64,000 bases of DNA from JAZDFC01 sp043808235 (GCA_043808235.1 JAZDFC010000018.1:22966-86965); one strand, 5' to 3'; numbered from the stretch's first letter, positions 52,601 to 62,133 are shown. The notes: a model not told the origin generated them from the letters alone. A program made the numbers and translations.

Positions 52601-53900
52601 ACCTCACTTAGCCGAAATCGAGAGTCCCGATGGTAAGAAATGGTTTATCCGCGGACATCCATTAAAGGATGAGAGCGGAAATCTTGTAGGTATGGCAGAG
52701 TTCTGTTTGGATATAACCGAGCGCAAACATGCTGAGGAGGCTTTAAAACAAAGCGAGAAGAAATATCGACTGCTGTTCGAAAACTCTCCATTGGGTATCT
52801 TTTTAATTGATCGAAAGGGAGAAATAATCAACCTTAATTCAGCTGGTCCACACATTTTAGGATCTCCCTCAATCGAAGCAACAAAAGCCATTAATATCCT
52901 GACATTTCCCCTTCTTGTGAAAAGCGGTTTTCCCGAAAAAGTTAAAGAGTGTTTCGAGAATGGTGAAGGGAATGTTTTTGAATTTCTCTATACAAGCAAA
53001 TGGGGGAAAACAGTTTACTTGCGTTGCCATTTAACGCCTATTATTAATGAAAATAATGAAGTGGATAATGTTCAGCTATTGTTAGAGGATTTCACCGAAA
53101 TAAAGAAGGCAGAAGAAGAACTGCAGAAAAATCACGATCACCTCGAAGATTTGGTGCATCAGCGTACAGAAGAATTAAGAGCAGCTCAAGATGAATTGGT
53201 GCGAAATGAGCGTTTTGCAGCATTGGGACAATTAACAGCTATTGTAAGTCACGAATTGCGCAATCCGCTCGGAACAATTCGCAATTCGATTTATGAAATA
53301 AATGAACGTCTTCGCGGAAAAAATACGGGTTGCGAAAAAACATTGAATCGAGCGGACAGAAATATAGTCCGATGCGATAAGATTATTGAGGAACTGTTGG
53401 ATTATACTCGCGAATCAGAGCACATTACCGAACAGCTCCTAATTGACGAATGGATTATCGAATTATTAAATGAAATTACAATTCCCGAAAACATAAAATT
53501 AGAGCGAATGTTAAATGCGGGTGTTGAGGTTAATATTAATCCCGAAGGATTCCGCCGATGTCTTATAAATCTTATTGATAACGCTGTTCAAGCTATGACC
53601 GCTATGGCGAAGGATTTAACTTCAAAAGGAAATACTTCTATATCAAATAAATTGATTATAGAAACAGCAACTGAAGACGGAAATTTAATAATAAAAATAA
53701 AGGATAATGGACCAGGAATAGCCAGCGAGGAATTGAAAAAAATATTTGAACCGTTATACAGCACAAAAGGTTTTGGCGTTGGTCTCGGTCTCCCTATTGT
53801 TAAAAAAATAGTTGAGCAGCATAATGGCAATATAGAAATTACAAGTAAAATTGGGAAAGGAACTGTTGCTGTATTACAGTTACCGATCAAAAAAAAATAA
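49632..53900 (+). CDS. REC-(PAS)7-histidine kinase
   Basis: The ATG overlaps the previous stop, so the two are translationally coupled. The 1422-residue cytoplasmic protein has an N-terminal receiver (D58 in VLLDVLMPQMDG), coiled coil, then seven PAS/PAC units, recognised by repeated DITERK-type PAC ends at about 310, 435, 570, 695, 875, 1035 and 1155. Then HisKA with H1207 (AIVSHELRNPLG) and HATPase (NLIDNAVQAM, DNGPGIASEEL, GVGLGLPIVKKI). PAS 6 carries C977-x2-C980 in EPCVNCPV, a possible redox or metal site. The receiver probably takes phosphate from the upstream hybrid kinases. No output domain is attached. Confidence 0.93.
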   Translation: MTDIKTQQKILVVDDTPSMIDVLRTTLENERYQVFIANSGEKAISRAKLTKPDLVLLDVLMPQMDGFTVCHHFKSDDSIKDIPIIMMTALTATEHKVKAFEVGCVDYITKPIEINEVLGRIRIHLSIQYMRRQLKEKNDLLQIEINERILAEKEIKELNESLEMKVKEKTADLEKTNALLQIEIEERKRIERDLRDSEELHRVTIQNIYDPVFITDEQGRFTYICSNVSTNLGYSVEELKHMENIYQLVSYDLFDLDELDKEGAIFNIESLVKDKAGNERTFLVNVKKVSIKEGTILFTLHDITDRKRVEEELSKSEERFRRLAENARDVIYRMSLPEGKYEYVSPAALSVFGYSPEECYKTPILIKQAIHPDWHKYFEDQWINLLKGEMPPTYEYQFIHKSGEVRWFNQRNILIRDDEGNPIAIEGIVTDISERKHAEIEIKATNKILAEERNMFIDGPVVVFRWKNEEGWPVEYVSPNVENVFGYSVTELTSGKVPYADIIPREDIERIAIEVSKHSESGVENFIQSYRIIRKDGKIIWTDDYTTILRDENERITHYQGYIIDITERKQAEEEVQASETRFRAILENSQVALYKRDYVTNSYDYMSPVIARITGYTSEELKSMPVEEINALIHQDDLKKIQYALSTAIANGGGQVQVEYRFKHKNGEIKWVSDVGKMYLDYDFKPLFCIGSVQDITERKLIEEALNKTYAELELRVIERTYELQKSNEKLELEIKERRLMEEKLQQREEQLNTLINAMPDLVIFKDGQGRYLETNDYNLKFFGLQDVDYRGKTDTELAEFTPFYYEALRSCIESDDITWQAHVMNRQDECIPRPDGSTRVFDVIKVPTFHPGGERKGLIVVGRDVTERKQAEEALREAHASLEKRVEERTYELRRINEQLEKEIIERIRIENHLRIAEGEKSLLLNSTLDLVVYHGLDMKILWANKVASDSIKLSQDELVGKYCWELWHRRNEPCVNCPVILAKETGQPHLAEIESPDGKKWFIRGHPLKDESGNLVGMAEFCLDITERKHAEEALKQSEKKYRLLFENSPLGIFLIDRKGEIINLNSAGPHILGSPSIEATKAINILTFPLLVKSGFPEKVKECFENGEGNVFEFLYTSKWGKTVYLRCHLTPIINENNEVDNVQLLLEDFTEIKKAEEELQKNHDHLEDLVHQRTEELRAAQDELVRNERFAALGQLTAIVSHELRNPLGTIRNSIYEINERLRGKNTGCEKTLNRADRNIVRCDKIIEELLDYTRESEHITEQLLIDEWIIELLNEITIPENIKLERMLNAGVEVNINPEGFRRCLINLIDNAVQAMTAMAKDLTSKGNTSISNKLIIETATEDGNLIIKIKDNGPGIASEELKKIFEPLYSTKGFGVGLGLPIVKKIVEQHNGNIEITSKIGKGTVAVLQLPIKKK

Positions 53901-53911
53901 AAGGGTGATAT

Positions 53912-54631
53912 ATGAAAAAACTAAATATTCTTATAGTAGATGACGACAGAGACTTTGCCGAAAGTTTAGCCGAAGTGCTTGAACTTCGCGGGCATGATGT
54001 CGACTTGGTTTTTGATGGCGAAGAAGCAATAAACAAATTTCTCGGAAAAGTATATGATATCACTTTTATGGATGTAAAATTACCGGGAAAGAATGGCGTA
54101 GAAAGCTACATAGAAATTCGGAATATAAGACCCGAAGCCAAAGTGGTGATGATGACAGGATATAGCGTGGAACAGTTGCTTGACCAGGCTGTGGAAAACG
54201 GCGCATGGGCAATTCTTCACAAACCCCTTAACATGGTTACAATTTTTGATATGGTTGATAAAATAAAACCGGACGGAATACTTATTGTTGATGATGATGT
54301 CGATTTTGTGGAGAGCATAAAAAGTGTTTTAAAAACCCAAGGCTATAATGTTTATAAAGCACATAATGGCCAAGAAGCAATTCAAAGAGTTCGTGAGAAC
54401 AATATTCAATTTATGATTCTTGATCTCCGGCTTCCTATTTTAAATGGATTGGAAGTGTACCTCGAATTAAAAAAAACAGGCCATAAGATTCCTACAATTA
54501 TCGCTACCGCTTTTGCGACCGAAGAAAAGCAAATGATCAATGACTTACAGTCTTTAACTATAACAGGAATCCTGAACAAACCTTTTAACCCGCAAACGTT
54601 ATTGGATTTATTGAGTGATCTCATTAAATAA
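53912..54631 (+). CDS. Tandem double-receiver protein
   Basis: The 239-residue protein is two response-regulator receiver domains with no output domain. REC1 has the acidic pair in VDDDRDF, D54 in TFMDVKLPG and K in LHKPLNM. REC2 has VDDDVDF, D171 in MILDLRLPI and K in LNKPFNP. Stand-alone double receivers act as phosphate shuttles or sinks within phosphorelays. It begins 11 bases after the seven-PAS kinase and 14 before the next kinase. Confidence 0.95.
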   Translation: MKKLNILIVDDDRDFAESLAEVLELRGHDVDLVFDGEEAINKFLGKVYDITFMDVKLPGKNGVESYIEIRNIRPEAKVVMMTGYSVEQLLDQAVENGAWAILHKPLNMVTIFDMVDKIKPDGILIVDDDVDFVESIKSVLKTQGYNVYKAHNGQEAIQRVRENNIQFMILDLRLPILNGLEVYLELKKTGHKIPTIIATAFATEEKQMINDLQSLTITGILNKPFNPQTLLDLLSDLIK

Positions 54632-54645
54632 AGAAGGATTATTTT

Positions 54646-57600
54646 ATGACTAAAAGCAGAGATACCCGGTATAATCAAAGTACGGCAGAAAGACATATCC
54701 TTATTGTGGATGATGATGAAGATTTTGCCGAAAGTCTGAATGGTTTGTTGCTGATGAAAGGCTACAAGGTGACGATGGCTAATAATTATAAAGACGCGAT
54801 TATTGCGGTCAAAGATTTCTATGCTGAGGTAGCATTAATTGATGTCCGTTTGGGAACCAGCAATGGTATCGATTTAATGAGTAGTTTAAAAAAAGCTATC
54901 CCGGAAATTTTATGTGTTATAATGACTGCCTATGCCGGAATTGAGAACGCAATAACTGCACTTCAGAAAGGCGCTTACGACTATCTTCGCAAACCTATTA
55001 ATGCCGAAGACCTCTTTTCTACTTTAAATAGATGTTTTGAAAGAGTACAATTGGAGAGGGAAAAAGCATTGACGCAGTTGGAACTTAAGCAGCGAAATGT
55101 GGAATTAGAAAAAACGGTTAAAGAAAGAGACGCACAAATTTTTGAACGTGTACGGGCGGAGCAAGCGCTTATAATTAGCGAAGAAAATTACCGCACATTA
55201 TATGAAGATAATCCTACTATGTATTTCACTGTTAGTAAAGATGGTAAAGTACAATCGGTAAATCGTTTTGGATGCGAACAACTTGGTTATTCTTCAGTAG
55301 AACTTATCGGCAAGCCGGTGCTGAATATTTTTTACGAGGAAGATAAAAATGCCGTACTTAAACAAATGCAAAAATGTTTAGATGAACCAAACATACAGCA
55401 CAGTTGGGAACTTAGAAAAGTACATAAAAACGGTAGAGTAATTTGGGTTAGGGAAACAGCGAAAGCGATAACATCCAAAGATGGCGGTACTTTAGTTCTA
55501 ATTGTATGCGAAGATATCACCGACCGCAAGCGATCTGAGGTGGCTCTATTTGAGAGTGAAAAAAAATATAGATTAATTGCTGATAATACTGCCGATACTA
55601 TTTGGAGTATGGATTTAAACTTAACATTTACGTACATCAGTCCTTCTATCTATAATTTTCGTGGTTTTACTGTTGAAGAAGCAATGTCACAATCTCTGGA
55701 ACAAATGCTAACTCCCGATTCTCTCAGGTTGATTTATAATTTGTTTGATGAAGAAATGAGAATGGAGGATACTGGAGGAGCAGACACCGGCAGGTTTCGT
55801 ATCTTTGAAACTCAACAATATAAAAAAGATGGTTCAATAATATGGGTAGAAAACACTGTTTCGTTTTTGCGTGATGAAAATCTTAAACCGGTTGGAATAC
55901 TTGGTATTTCCCGCGACATCACCGACCGCAAGAGAGCTGAGAAAGTGCAATCCGCGATCTATCGCATTTCCGAATCTGCACAAACGTCTGCAAGTTTGGA
56001 TGTACTCTTCAGTTCGATACATAATATTATTGCCGAACTAATGCCTGCAAAAAATTTCTACATTGCATTGTACAATTCTGAAACCGAAACGATCAGCTTC
56101 CCCTACTTTGCCGATGAGGTTGATTCACCACCCCCTTTACTAAAATTGAATGGAGGCATGACTGATTATGTTTTGCGTACCAGTAAATCGCTATTATCAA
56201 CACCACAGGTGTTCAAACAACTTGTTCAATCTGGTTTAGTAAAACCATTGGGAAACGAACCAGTTGATTGGCTCGGTGTACCCCTAAAGACACAGCGGGG
56301 CGAAACAATTGGTGTGATGGCTGTACAAACTTACACTGAAGACATCCGGTTAACTGCGATCGACCAAAATATTTTGGAGTTTGTTTCGACACAAGTAGCC
56401 ATGGCAATAGAGCGTAAGAGGGCTGGAGAAGAGCTTAAGGAGAGAATGACCCGGTCGGAACTTATTGCAAAAATGGGACAGAGCACGACTGCAATTATGG
56501 AACTGAACGATCTGCTTAATCAAACAGTAAATATGATTCAGAAAACCTTCGAATATTATAACGTTCTTGTCTTTCTAAAAGAAGGGAAAAGGATAATTCT
56601 AAAAGCTACAACTTTAGATTTCGAAAAACATTTAATTGGGCAAGCAAATCTTGAAATCGGGAGACAGGGCATTGCCGGTTGGGTTGCTGGGAGAGGGGAA
56701 TCCCTCATTGTATCGGATGTTAGGAAAGATAATCGTTATTATTTGGAAGACGAGACCACAAAGACTTTATCTGAACTTGCAGTGCCTATCAAGTTAAAAG
56801 GCGAAATAATCGGTGTGCTTGATGCACAGAGTACTGTAACCAATGCCTTTTCGCAATTGGATGTTTTCACACTGCAAACAATTTCAGATCAGCTTGCTAT
56901 TGCGATAGAAAATGCCCGATTGTATGAATCGACCCAGATTGAAATTGCCGAACGGAAAAGAAGCGAGAACGAATTGAAAGAATATCGATTGCATCTCGAA
57001 GATATTATTAACGACAGAACAAAAGAACTTGAAAAAGTAAATAAATTATTACAGGAAGAAATAAAAAAACAAAAAGAAGCTGAAGAAAAAGTTAAAAAAG
57101 CTTTAGAAAAAGAAAAAGAATTGAGCGAACTAAAATCAAAGTTTATTTCAATTGCTTCCCATGAATTCAGAACTCCCCTTGCTGTTATATATTCTTCTAC
57201 TGAACTGCTGCAGCGCTATGGCAGGAAATGGGAGCTTAAAGATTATGAGGAACAGATTAGTTCTATTAAATCCAATGTCCATCATTTAACCGATATCATG
57301 GATGATGTGCTTACAATTAGCAGAGCAGATGTCGGGAAAATCCAATTTGAGCCTCAAGCGACAAATCTTGTCCAACTTTGTAATAGCATTCTTGAAAATG
57401 TAAGATTGATTTGTTCGCAATTTCAAATTATATCTTTCAATTATGTTCCCAAGACATCAACATATTTGTTGGACGAAAGATTAATAAAATATATTCTACT
57501 AAACCTCTTGTCGAATGCTGTTAAATATTCCAAAGCGAGTTGCAGGATCGAGTTTATCGTTAATTCGGATGAACAAAATCTGATCTTCGAAATCACGGAC

Positions 57601-57822
57601 CAGGGTATTGGCATCCCTGATGAAGATCAACCATTTTTATTCGAACCATTTCACAGAGGCAGTAACGTAGGCGAAATACACGGAACAGGTTTGGGAATGT
57701 CAATTGTTAAACGTTCGGTTGAGTTGCACGGCGGTTCCATCGCTTTTGTTAGCAAAAGCGGTGAAGGAACTCGATTCAGTGTTTGCATTCCAAAATTATC
57801 ACTTAAGCTTACAAAGGGATAA
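54646..57822 (+). CDS. REC-PAS-PAS-GAF-GAF histidine kinase
   Basis: The 1058-residue protein has an N-terminal receiver (D66 in LIDVRLG, K in LRKPINAEDL), two PAS domains (about 175-295 and 302-430), two GAF domains (about 445-590 and 610-765), a coiled coil, HisKA with H839 in SIASHEFRTPLAV, and a HATPase with NLLSNAVKY, DQGIGIPDEDQ and GTGLGMSIVKR. It is soluble, so it reads an internal signal or partner. The preceding double receiver and the following REC-LytTR gene, only 4 bases away, suggest it phosphorylates the latter. Confidence 0.95.
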   Translation: MTKSRDTRYNQSTAERHILIVDDDEDFAESLNGLLLMKGYKVTMANNYKDAIIAVKDFYAEVALIDVRLGTSNGIDLMSSLKKAIPEILCVIMTAYAGIENAITALQKGAYDYLRKPINAEDLFSTLNRCFERVQLEREKALTQLELKQRNVELEKTVKERDAQIFERVRAEQALIISEENYRTLYEDNPTMYFTVSKDGKVQSVNRFGCEQLGYSSVELIGKPVLNIFYEEDKNAVLKQMQKCLDEPNIQHSWELRKVHKNGRVIWVRETAKAITSKDGGTLVLIVCEDITDRKRSEVALFESEKKYRLIADNTADTIWSMDLNLTFTYISPSIYNFRGFTVEEAMSQSLEQMLTPDSLRLIYNLFDEEMRMEDTGGADTGRFRIFETQQYKKDGSIIWVENTVSFLRDENLKPVGILGISRDITDRKRAEKVQSAIYRISESAQTSASLDVLFSSIHNIIAELMPAKNFYIALYNSETETISFPYFADEVDSPPPLLKLNGGMTDYVLRTSKSLLSTPQVFKQLVQSGLVKPLGNEPVDWLGVPLKTQRGETIGVMAVQTYTEDIRLTAIDQNILEFVSTQVAMAIERKRAGEELKERMTRSELIAKMGQSTTAIMELNDLLNQTVNMIQKTFEYYNVLVFLKEGKRIILKATTLDFEKHLIGQANLEIGRQGIAGWVAGRGESLIVSDVRKDNRYYLEDETTKTLSELAVPIKLKGEIIGVLDAQSTVTNAFSQLDVFTLQTISDQLAIAIENARLYESTQIEIAERKRSENELKEYRLHLEDIINDRTKELEKVNKLLQEEIKKQKEAEEKVKKALEKEKELSELKSKFISIASHEFRTPLAVIYSSTELLQRYGRKWELKDYEEQISSIKSNVHHLTDIMDDVLTISRADVGKIQFEPQATNLVQLCNSILENVRLICSQFQIISFNYVPKTSTYLLDERLIKYILLNLLSNAVKYSKASCRIEFIVNSDEQNLIFEITDQGIGIPDEDQPFLFEPFHRGSNVGEIHGTGLGMSIVKRSVELHGGSIAFVSKSGEGTRFSVCIPKLSLKLTKG

Positions 57823-57826
57823 TCGC

Positions 57827-58597
57827 ATGCAAAAAAAGATTTTAATAATAGAAGATGAAAAACAACTGTCGCGTAATATATCCTTGTTGCTCAAAGAAGA
57901 GAACTTTGATGTAGCAATTGCTAATAACGGACAAGATGGACTTGAACTTGCGAAATCATACAATCCGGATCTTATTATTTGCGATATAATGATGCCCCAA
58001 ATGGATGGCTATTCTGTTCTGGCAGAGCTAAATAAGGATAAAAAAATCAAAGCCATTCCTTTTATTTTCTTAACGGCAAAAGTTGAAAGCAGAGATTTTA
58101 GAAAAGGGATGGAACTTGGTGCCGATGACTATCTTTTTAAGCCTTTTCAAAATGACGAATTGATCAGAGCCATTAATACAAGGCTGAATAAATTTGAAAG
58201 CATAAAAGCTGTGATTGTTAAGGATAAAAATCAAGATACAAAAGCGCAACAGGAAAAGCGATACACACCGTGTGACAGTATTTTTTTCAAAATGCTAAAT
58301 ACATCGCATATAGTCAAAATCGAAAAAATAAAATATATCGGGGCTGCAAATCAATACAGTAATGTGGTTTTAGAAAACAATAAGAATATTGTAATTAGAA
58401 GAACCATAAATTGTTGGGAGCAAATATTACCAGAGAGCATATTTGTCCGTATTCACCGCAAAACGATTATTAATACACAATATATCAATAAAATTGAAAG
58501 AGCTCACGGCAGTAATTATAGAGTTTTATTGAAAGATACGGTTGAAGTTTTCAGTATCAGTAAAAATTATTTAAAAAGAATTAAAGATGTTTTCTAG
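57827..58597 (+). CDS. REC-LytTR DNA-binding response regulator
   Basis: The ATG at 57827 follows AAAGGG and lies 4 bases after the kinase stop; a longer frame beginning inside the kinase gene is not supported. The 256-residue protein has a receiver at 1-125 (D53 in IICDIMMPQMDG, K in LFKPFQNDEL) and a LytTR DNA-binding domain at about 150-255, with KIEKIKYIGAANQYSNVVL, IHRKTIINTQYINKIE and VFSISKNYLKRIKDVF. LytTR proteins bind pairs of short direct repeats. It is the only DNA-binding output in the signalling cluster. Paired CAACA boxes in the three gaps that follow are its plausible targets. Confidence 0.95.
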   Translation: MQKKILIIEDEKQLSRNISLLLKEENFDVAIANNGQDGLELAKSYNPDLIICDIMMPQMDGYSVLAELNKDKKIKAIPFIFLTAKVESRDFRKGMELGADDYLFKPFQNDELIRAINTRLNKFESIKAVIVKDKNQDTKAQQEKRYTPCDSIFFKMLNTSHIVKIEKIKYIGAANQYSNVVLENNKNIVIRRTINCWEQILPESIFVRIHRKTIINTQYINKIERAHGSNYRVLLKDTVEVFSISKNYLKRIKDVF

Positions 58598-58635
58598 CAA
58601 ATTTTTACAGGACAATTCTATTGTTGTTTTATTCA

Positions 58636-58660
58636 CAACAATAAGCGACTGTTTACAACA
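58636..58660 (+). promoter_or_regulatory. Paired CAACA boxes, candidate LytTR operator 1
   Basis: CAACA occurs at 58636 and again at 58656, exactly 20 bases apart, within TTCACAACAATA and TTTACAACAATC. The pair lies 62 bases before the REC-kinase start and just after the LytTR regulator gene. Two direct repeats about two helical turns apart fit LytTR binding. Confidence 0.5.
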
Positions 58661-58722
58661 ATCTACTTTACAGCTTTAGATAAAATCAATATCTTCATAA
58701 AGAAATATTACGGGGAAGTTAA

Positions 58723-59793
58723 ATGAATAGGATACTGATCGTTGAAGACGAAAAAAGTCTGCAAAGAAATATCGCATTATTACTCAGTAATGAAAATTAC
58801 GAGGTATTTACGGCCGACGATGGGATGGAAGCCTTAAAAATATTAAAAGAGAACACACCGGATTTAATCATTTCGGACATCATGATGCCGTATTTAGATG
58901 GCTTTGAATTATTTCAGAAAGTCAAAGAAAATTCAAGGACGAAGATTATTCCGTTTATTTTTCTAACCGCTAAAACGAGTTTTACATCAATAAGGCAGGG
59001 TATGAATCTTGGCGCTGATGATTACATAACAAAACCGTTTAACTCGGATGAACTGCTAAGAGCCGTAAAAATTCGTTTAGAAAAAAGCAAGATAATGAAT
59101 GACCAAATAGAAAATATTCGTTCCAGCATCAGTAAATATGTACCCCACGAATTGCGCACACCTTTGGTAGCAATATTGGGATACTCGCAAATACTAATTG
59201 AAGAACTTGAGAATTTACCTACCAATGAGGTCCGGGAAATAATTGAAAGAATTAATTTTGGCGCTAATAGACTACATAATAGAATAGAAAAATTTATCCA
59301 ACTAACCGAATTAGAAACTCATAAAAATAATATTTGGGCGGGCGAGGAGGATAAAAGCGTAATTGATAAAGACCTTCTAAAGGAAATTTCTATTGGCAAT
59401 TATGTTATAAACGAAAGAAAGGGTGACATTGAAATTTCGGTTGTAGATGCCGATTTAAAAATACCTGATAGATATTTGCGAATTATGCTAAAGGAGCTGC
59501 TGGAAAATGCCGTTAAATTTTCCACATCCGGGACTTCGATTATTGTTGATGGTAAAAAAGAAGGCAGTCACTTCGTGTTAGAAATTAAAGATTATGGAAT
59601 TGGATTTGATGATACGCAAATTTCACAAGTTGGCGCTTTTCAACAATTTAATAGGGATATTATTCAGCAAGAAGGAAATGGTCTGGGTCTTGTATTCGTT
59701 GATAAAATCCTTCAAATCATCGGCGGTAAGATTAAAATAGAAAGCGTCAAAGATCAGCATACAATTGTAATTATAACTATTCCATTGGCATAG
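58723..59793 (+). CDS. REC-histidine kinase
   Basis: The 356-residue protein has an N-terminal receiver (D52 in IISDIMMPYLDG, K in ITKPFNSDELL) that closely resembles the receiver of the upstream LytTR regulator. HisKA follows with H142 in VPHELRTPLVAILGYSQIL, then a HATPase with KELLENAVKF, DYGIGFDDTQI and GNGLGLVFVDKIL. It lacks membrane segments and sensory domains, so its receiver is probably the input. It is separated from the regulator gene by 125 bases holding the candidate operator, suggesting its own promoter. Confidence 0.94.
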   Translation: MNRILIVEDEKSLQRNIALLLSNENYEVFTADDGMEALKILKENTPDLIISDIMMPYLDGFELFQKVKENSRTKIIPFIFLTAKTSFTSIRQGMNLGADDYITKPFNSDELLRAVKIRLEKSKIMNDQIENIRSSISKYVPHELRTPLVAILGYSQILIEELENLPTNEVREIIERINFGANRLHNRIEKFIQLTELETHKNNIWAGEEDKSVIDKDLLKEISIGNYVINERKGDIEISVVDADLKIPDRYLRIMLKELLENAVKFSTSGTSIIVDGKKEGSHFVLEIKDYGIGFDDTQISQVGAFQQFNRDIIQQEGNGLGLVFVDKILQIIGGKIKIESVKDQHTIVIITIPLA

Positions 59794-60135
59794 ACTATAT
59801 AAAAGCTTTTTTTATTCCAAATGAAGATGAATATTTCTCGTTTTGAATTTTACCTATCATTATTCAGTCACAATACTATTTCCCCATTCCCAACAACATA
59901 CTGCCATTAACAACATTTATGACTAAAGATATAGCAAATAAATTCGATAATTCTGATAAAAGGTATAAAAATTTTTAGCGAATGGATGATAAATTATAAT
60001 CAAACAAATTGGCCGAAACTTCAAACGGCAAAATAATTCATACATAATATATTAAAGGGGAAGCGGCAACTCAACCACTTCCCATTTTTATGATGACAGG
60101 GAAAATTTAATACAATATTGTCATGGGTAAATAAA
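59794..60135 (+). promoter_or_regulatory. Control region of the first chemoreceptor gene, candidate LytTR operator 2
   Basis: This 342-base gap has no gene. CAATA at 59871 and CAACA at 59891 and 59911 are spaced by exactly 20 bases each. The stretch from 59869 for 31 bases aligns without gaps to the one from 62348 upstream of the second chemoreceptor, 25 of 31 identical by eye. A short AAAAGCTTTT palindrome with a T-rich tail near 59803-59815 may be a weak terminator of the preceding gene. Confidence 0.5.
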
Positions 60136-62049
60136 ATGAACATATACAAAAATTTAAAACTGAGAACAAAGTATTTTATGCCGGTTGTTATATCAACAAT
60201 TGGATTTCTTTTTGTTATCATTTATGGCATTGAGAATCTTAATTCTAGTTCCGATTCTTTTATAAAGTTCATAAACGATGATCAAACTTTGCTATCTTCT
60301 TTAACTAATATGTATGCCCAGGGACTTCAATCCGAACAGGCTACAAGAAATGTATTGCTTAATCCCGCCGACAGTAAGGCGGTAAACAATTATAATAATG
60401 CCAATAAGGACTTTGATGAGTATCTACAATCAGCTAAAAATGCATCAAAAGAAAATTCAATAGTAAATGAGAAACTTGAAAATATTGGTAAGGCGTGGAC
60501 AAATCTTGACATTTTAAAAAGACAAGTTCAGGAAAAAGCAATTGCGGGTAACGGAGAAGAAGGCATAAGTATATTAACTAATATCGAGACCGAGAAATGG
60601 AGAGAATGTAAAAAGCAAATCCTTGATTTAGCTGCTGCAAAACAGAAGGAAATTACATTTAAAAAATCCGAAGTGCAGGAAAAAGCTAATTCGGCATATA
60701 CCAATATGATTATATATTCAGTAGCGATAGTAATATTCAGTTTCATTATAATATTTGTATTAGCTAATGCATTTGTCAAACCGATTCTTAAATTAGAAAC
60801 TAATGCCAATAAAGTAGCGGCGGGTGATACTGATGTTCGTATAGATATAAAGTCGAATGATGAATTAGGGCGCCTTTCACAATCATTCAACACTATGGTT
60901 GAAAATATTCGAAATTCGATAACGGAAATTAAACGGAAAGAAAAAGCTTCAGAGAATGCAGCCATGGAAGCTGAAAAGGCGAAAGCAATTGCCGAACAGC
61001 AAAAAGAATATTTAAACAATTCTGTTAAAAATATTCTTGTGGAAATGAATAAATTCGAAAATGGCGATTTAACTGTAAAACTCAGAATAGAAAAAGAGGA
61101 TGAGATTGGTAACTTATATCATGGATTTAATAACGCAGTTGAAAAAATAAGAGACATGATTCAATCGGTTTCGGAAGCTACAAATGCAACTTCGAACGCC
61201 TCTGCACAAATATCTTCGAGTACCGAAGAAATGGCTGCCGGCACACAGGAACAGAGTTCGCAAGTAAGCGAAATTGCCGGAGCGGTTGAAGAGATGACAA
61301 AGACAATTATTGAGACTTCGAAGAACGCAAGTCTTGCCGCAGAAAGTTCGAAATTAGCAAGCGACAATGCAATTAAGGGCGCTAAAAAGATCGAAGCGAC
61401 AAAACAAGGAATGGAAAAAATTGTAAACTCGGCAAAGGAAACAGGTAAAATAATTTCGTCTCTTGCCGTTAAATCAGACCAAATTGGAGAAATAACACAA
61501 GTAATAGATGAGATAGCTGACCAAACCAATCTACTCGCTTTGAATGCAGCGATTGAAGCTGCACGCGCAGGAGAACAGGGTCGAGGATTTGCCGTTGTTG
61601 CCGACGAAGTTAGAAAACTTGCCGAGCGCACGACAAAGGCGACAAAAGAAATTGCCGAAACAATAAAAACAATTCAACATGAGGCAAAAGCTGCCGATGA
61701 ATCGATGATTGAAGCTGATAAATCGGTAAAAGAAGGATTACTCTTAACTGAAGAAGTAGCCGATGTGTTGAAAGACATTCTTAATGTAAACACTCAAGTA
61801 TCGGATATGGTGAATCAAGTTGCTGCGGCGAGCGAGGAACAATCATCGGCTGCAGAACAAATTAGCAAGAATATTGAAGGCATAAGCAGTGTTACAAATC
61901 AATCCGCTGCGGGCACACAGCAAATAGCTCATGCCGCCGAGGATTTAAATCAATTAACAGTCCGGTTGCAAAATCTTGTTGAGCAATTCAAGTTAAATGA
62001 TCCAACTGAATATGCAATAAGATCGAATGGTAAAATTGTGAAAGTATAA
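60136..62049 (+). CDS. Methyl-accepting chemotaxis protein 1
   Basis: The ATG at 60136 is preferred to a TTG at 60118. The 637-residue receptor has a membrane segment near 10-32, a four-helix-bundle-type sensor (about 33-195), a second membrane segment near 198-220, HAMP (about 220-272), a second HAMP-like stretch near 310-350, and the MCP signalling domain. The hairpin tip is DQTNLLALNAAIEAARAGEQGRGFAVVADEVRKL. Glu/Gln/Ala-rich flanks (STEEMAAGTQEQSSQVSEIAGAVEEM) carry likely methylation sites. No CheA/CheW genes are in the window. Confidence 0.95.
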   Translation: MNIYKNLKLRTKYFMPVVISTIGFLFVIIYGIENLNSSSDSFIKFINDDQTLLSSLTNMYAQGLQSEQATRNVLLNPADSKAVNNYNNANKDFDEYLQSAKNASKENSIVNEKLENIGKAWTNLDILKRQVQEKAIAGNGEEGISILTNIETEKWRECKKQILDLAAAKQKEITFKKSEVQEKANSAYTNMIIYSVAIVIFSFIIIFVLANAFVKPILKLETNANKVAAGDTDVRIDIKSNDELGRLSQSFNTMVENIRNSITEIKRKEKASENAAMEAEKAKAIAEQQKEYLNNSVKNILVEMNKFENGDLTVKLRIEKEDEIGNLYHGFNNAVEKIRDMIQSVSEATNATSNASAQISSSTEEMAAGTQEQSSQVSEIAGAVEEMTKTIIETSKNASLAAESSKLASDNAIKGAKKIEATKQGMEKIVNSAKETGKIISSLAVKSDQIGEITQVIDEIADQTNLLALNAAIEAARAGEQGRGFAVVADEVRKLAERTTKATKEIAETIKTIQHEAKAADESMIEADKSVKEGLLLTEEVADVLKDILNVNTQVSDMVNQVAAASEEQSSAAEQISKNIEGISSVTNQSAAGTQQIAHAAEDLNQLTVRLQNLVEQFKLNDPTEYAIRSNGKIVKV

Positions 62050-62089
62050 TAATATCTAATTGCTCTCCCCTGCTCTATTATTCAAACAT

Positions 62090-62132
62090 AAGGGAACTCG
62101 ATTAAAAAAATTGCAGAGTTCCCTTCTTTTTA
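62090..62132 (+). terminator. Rho-independent terminator of chemoreceptor 1
   Basis: AAGGGAACTC (62090-62099) pairs perfectly with GAGTTCCCTT (62116-62125) over 10 bp, and CTTTTT follows directly. It starts 41 bases after the stop codon. This is the clearest intrinsic terminator in the window. Confidence 0.9.
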
Positions 62133-62133
62133 A

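Noticed and set aside
57704..57826. Longer start for the REC-LytTR gene inside the upstream kinase
   Set aside because: The ATG at 57827 has a good ribosome site and begins exactly at the receiver fold; the extension is out-of-frame kinase sequence.
61161..61631. Long antisense frame inside chemoreceptor 1
   Set aside because: Its Ala/Ser-rich product mirrors the biased codon use of the MCP coiled coil; it is a shadow of the real gene.
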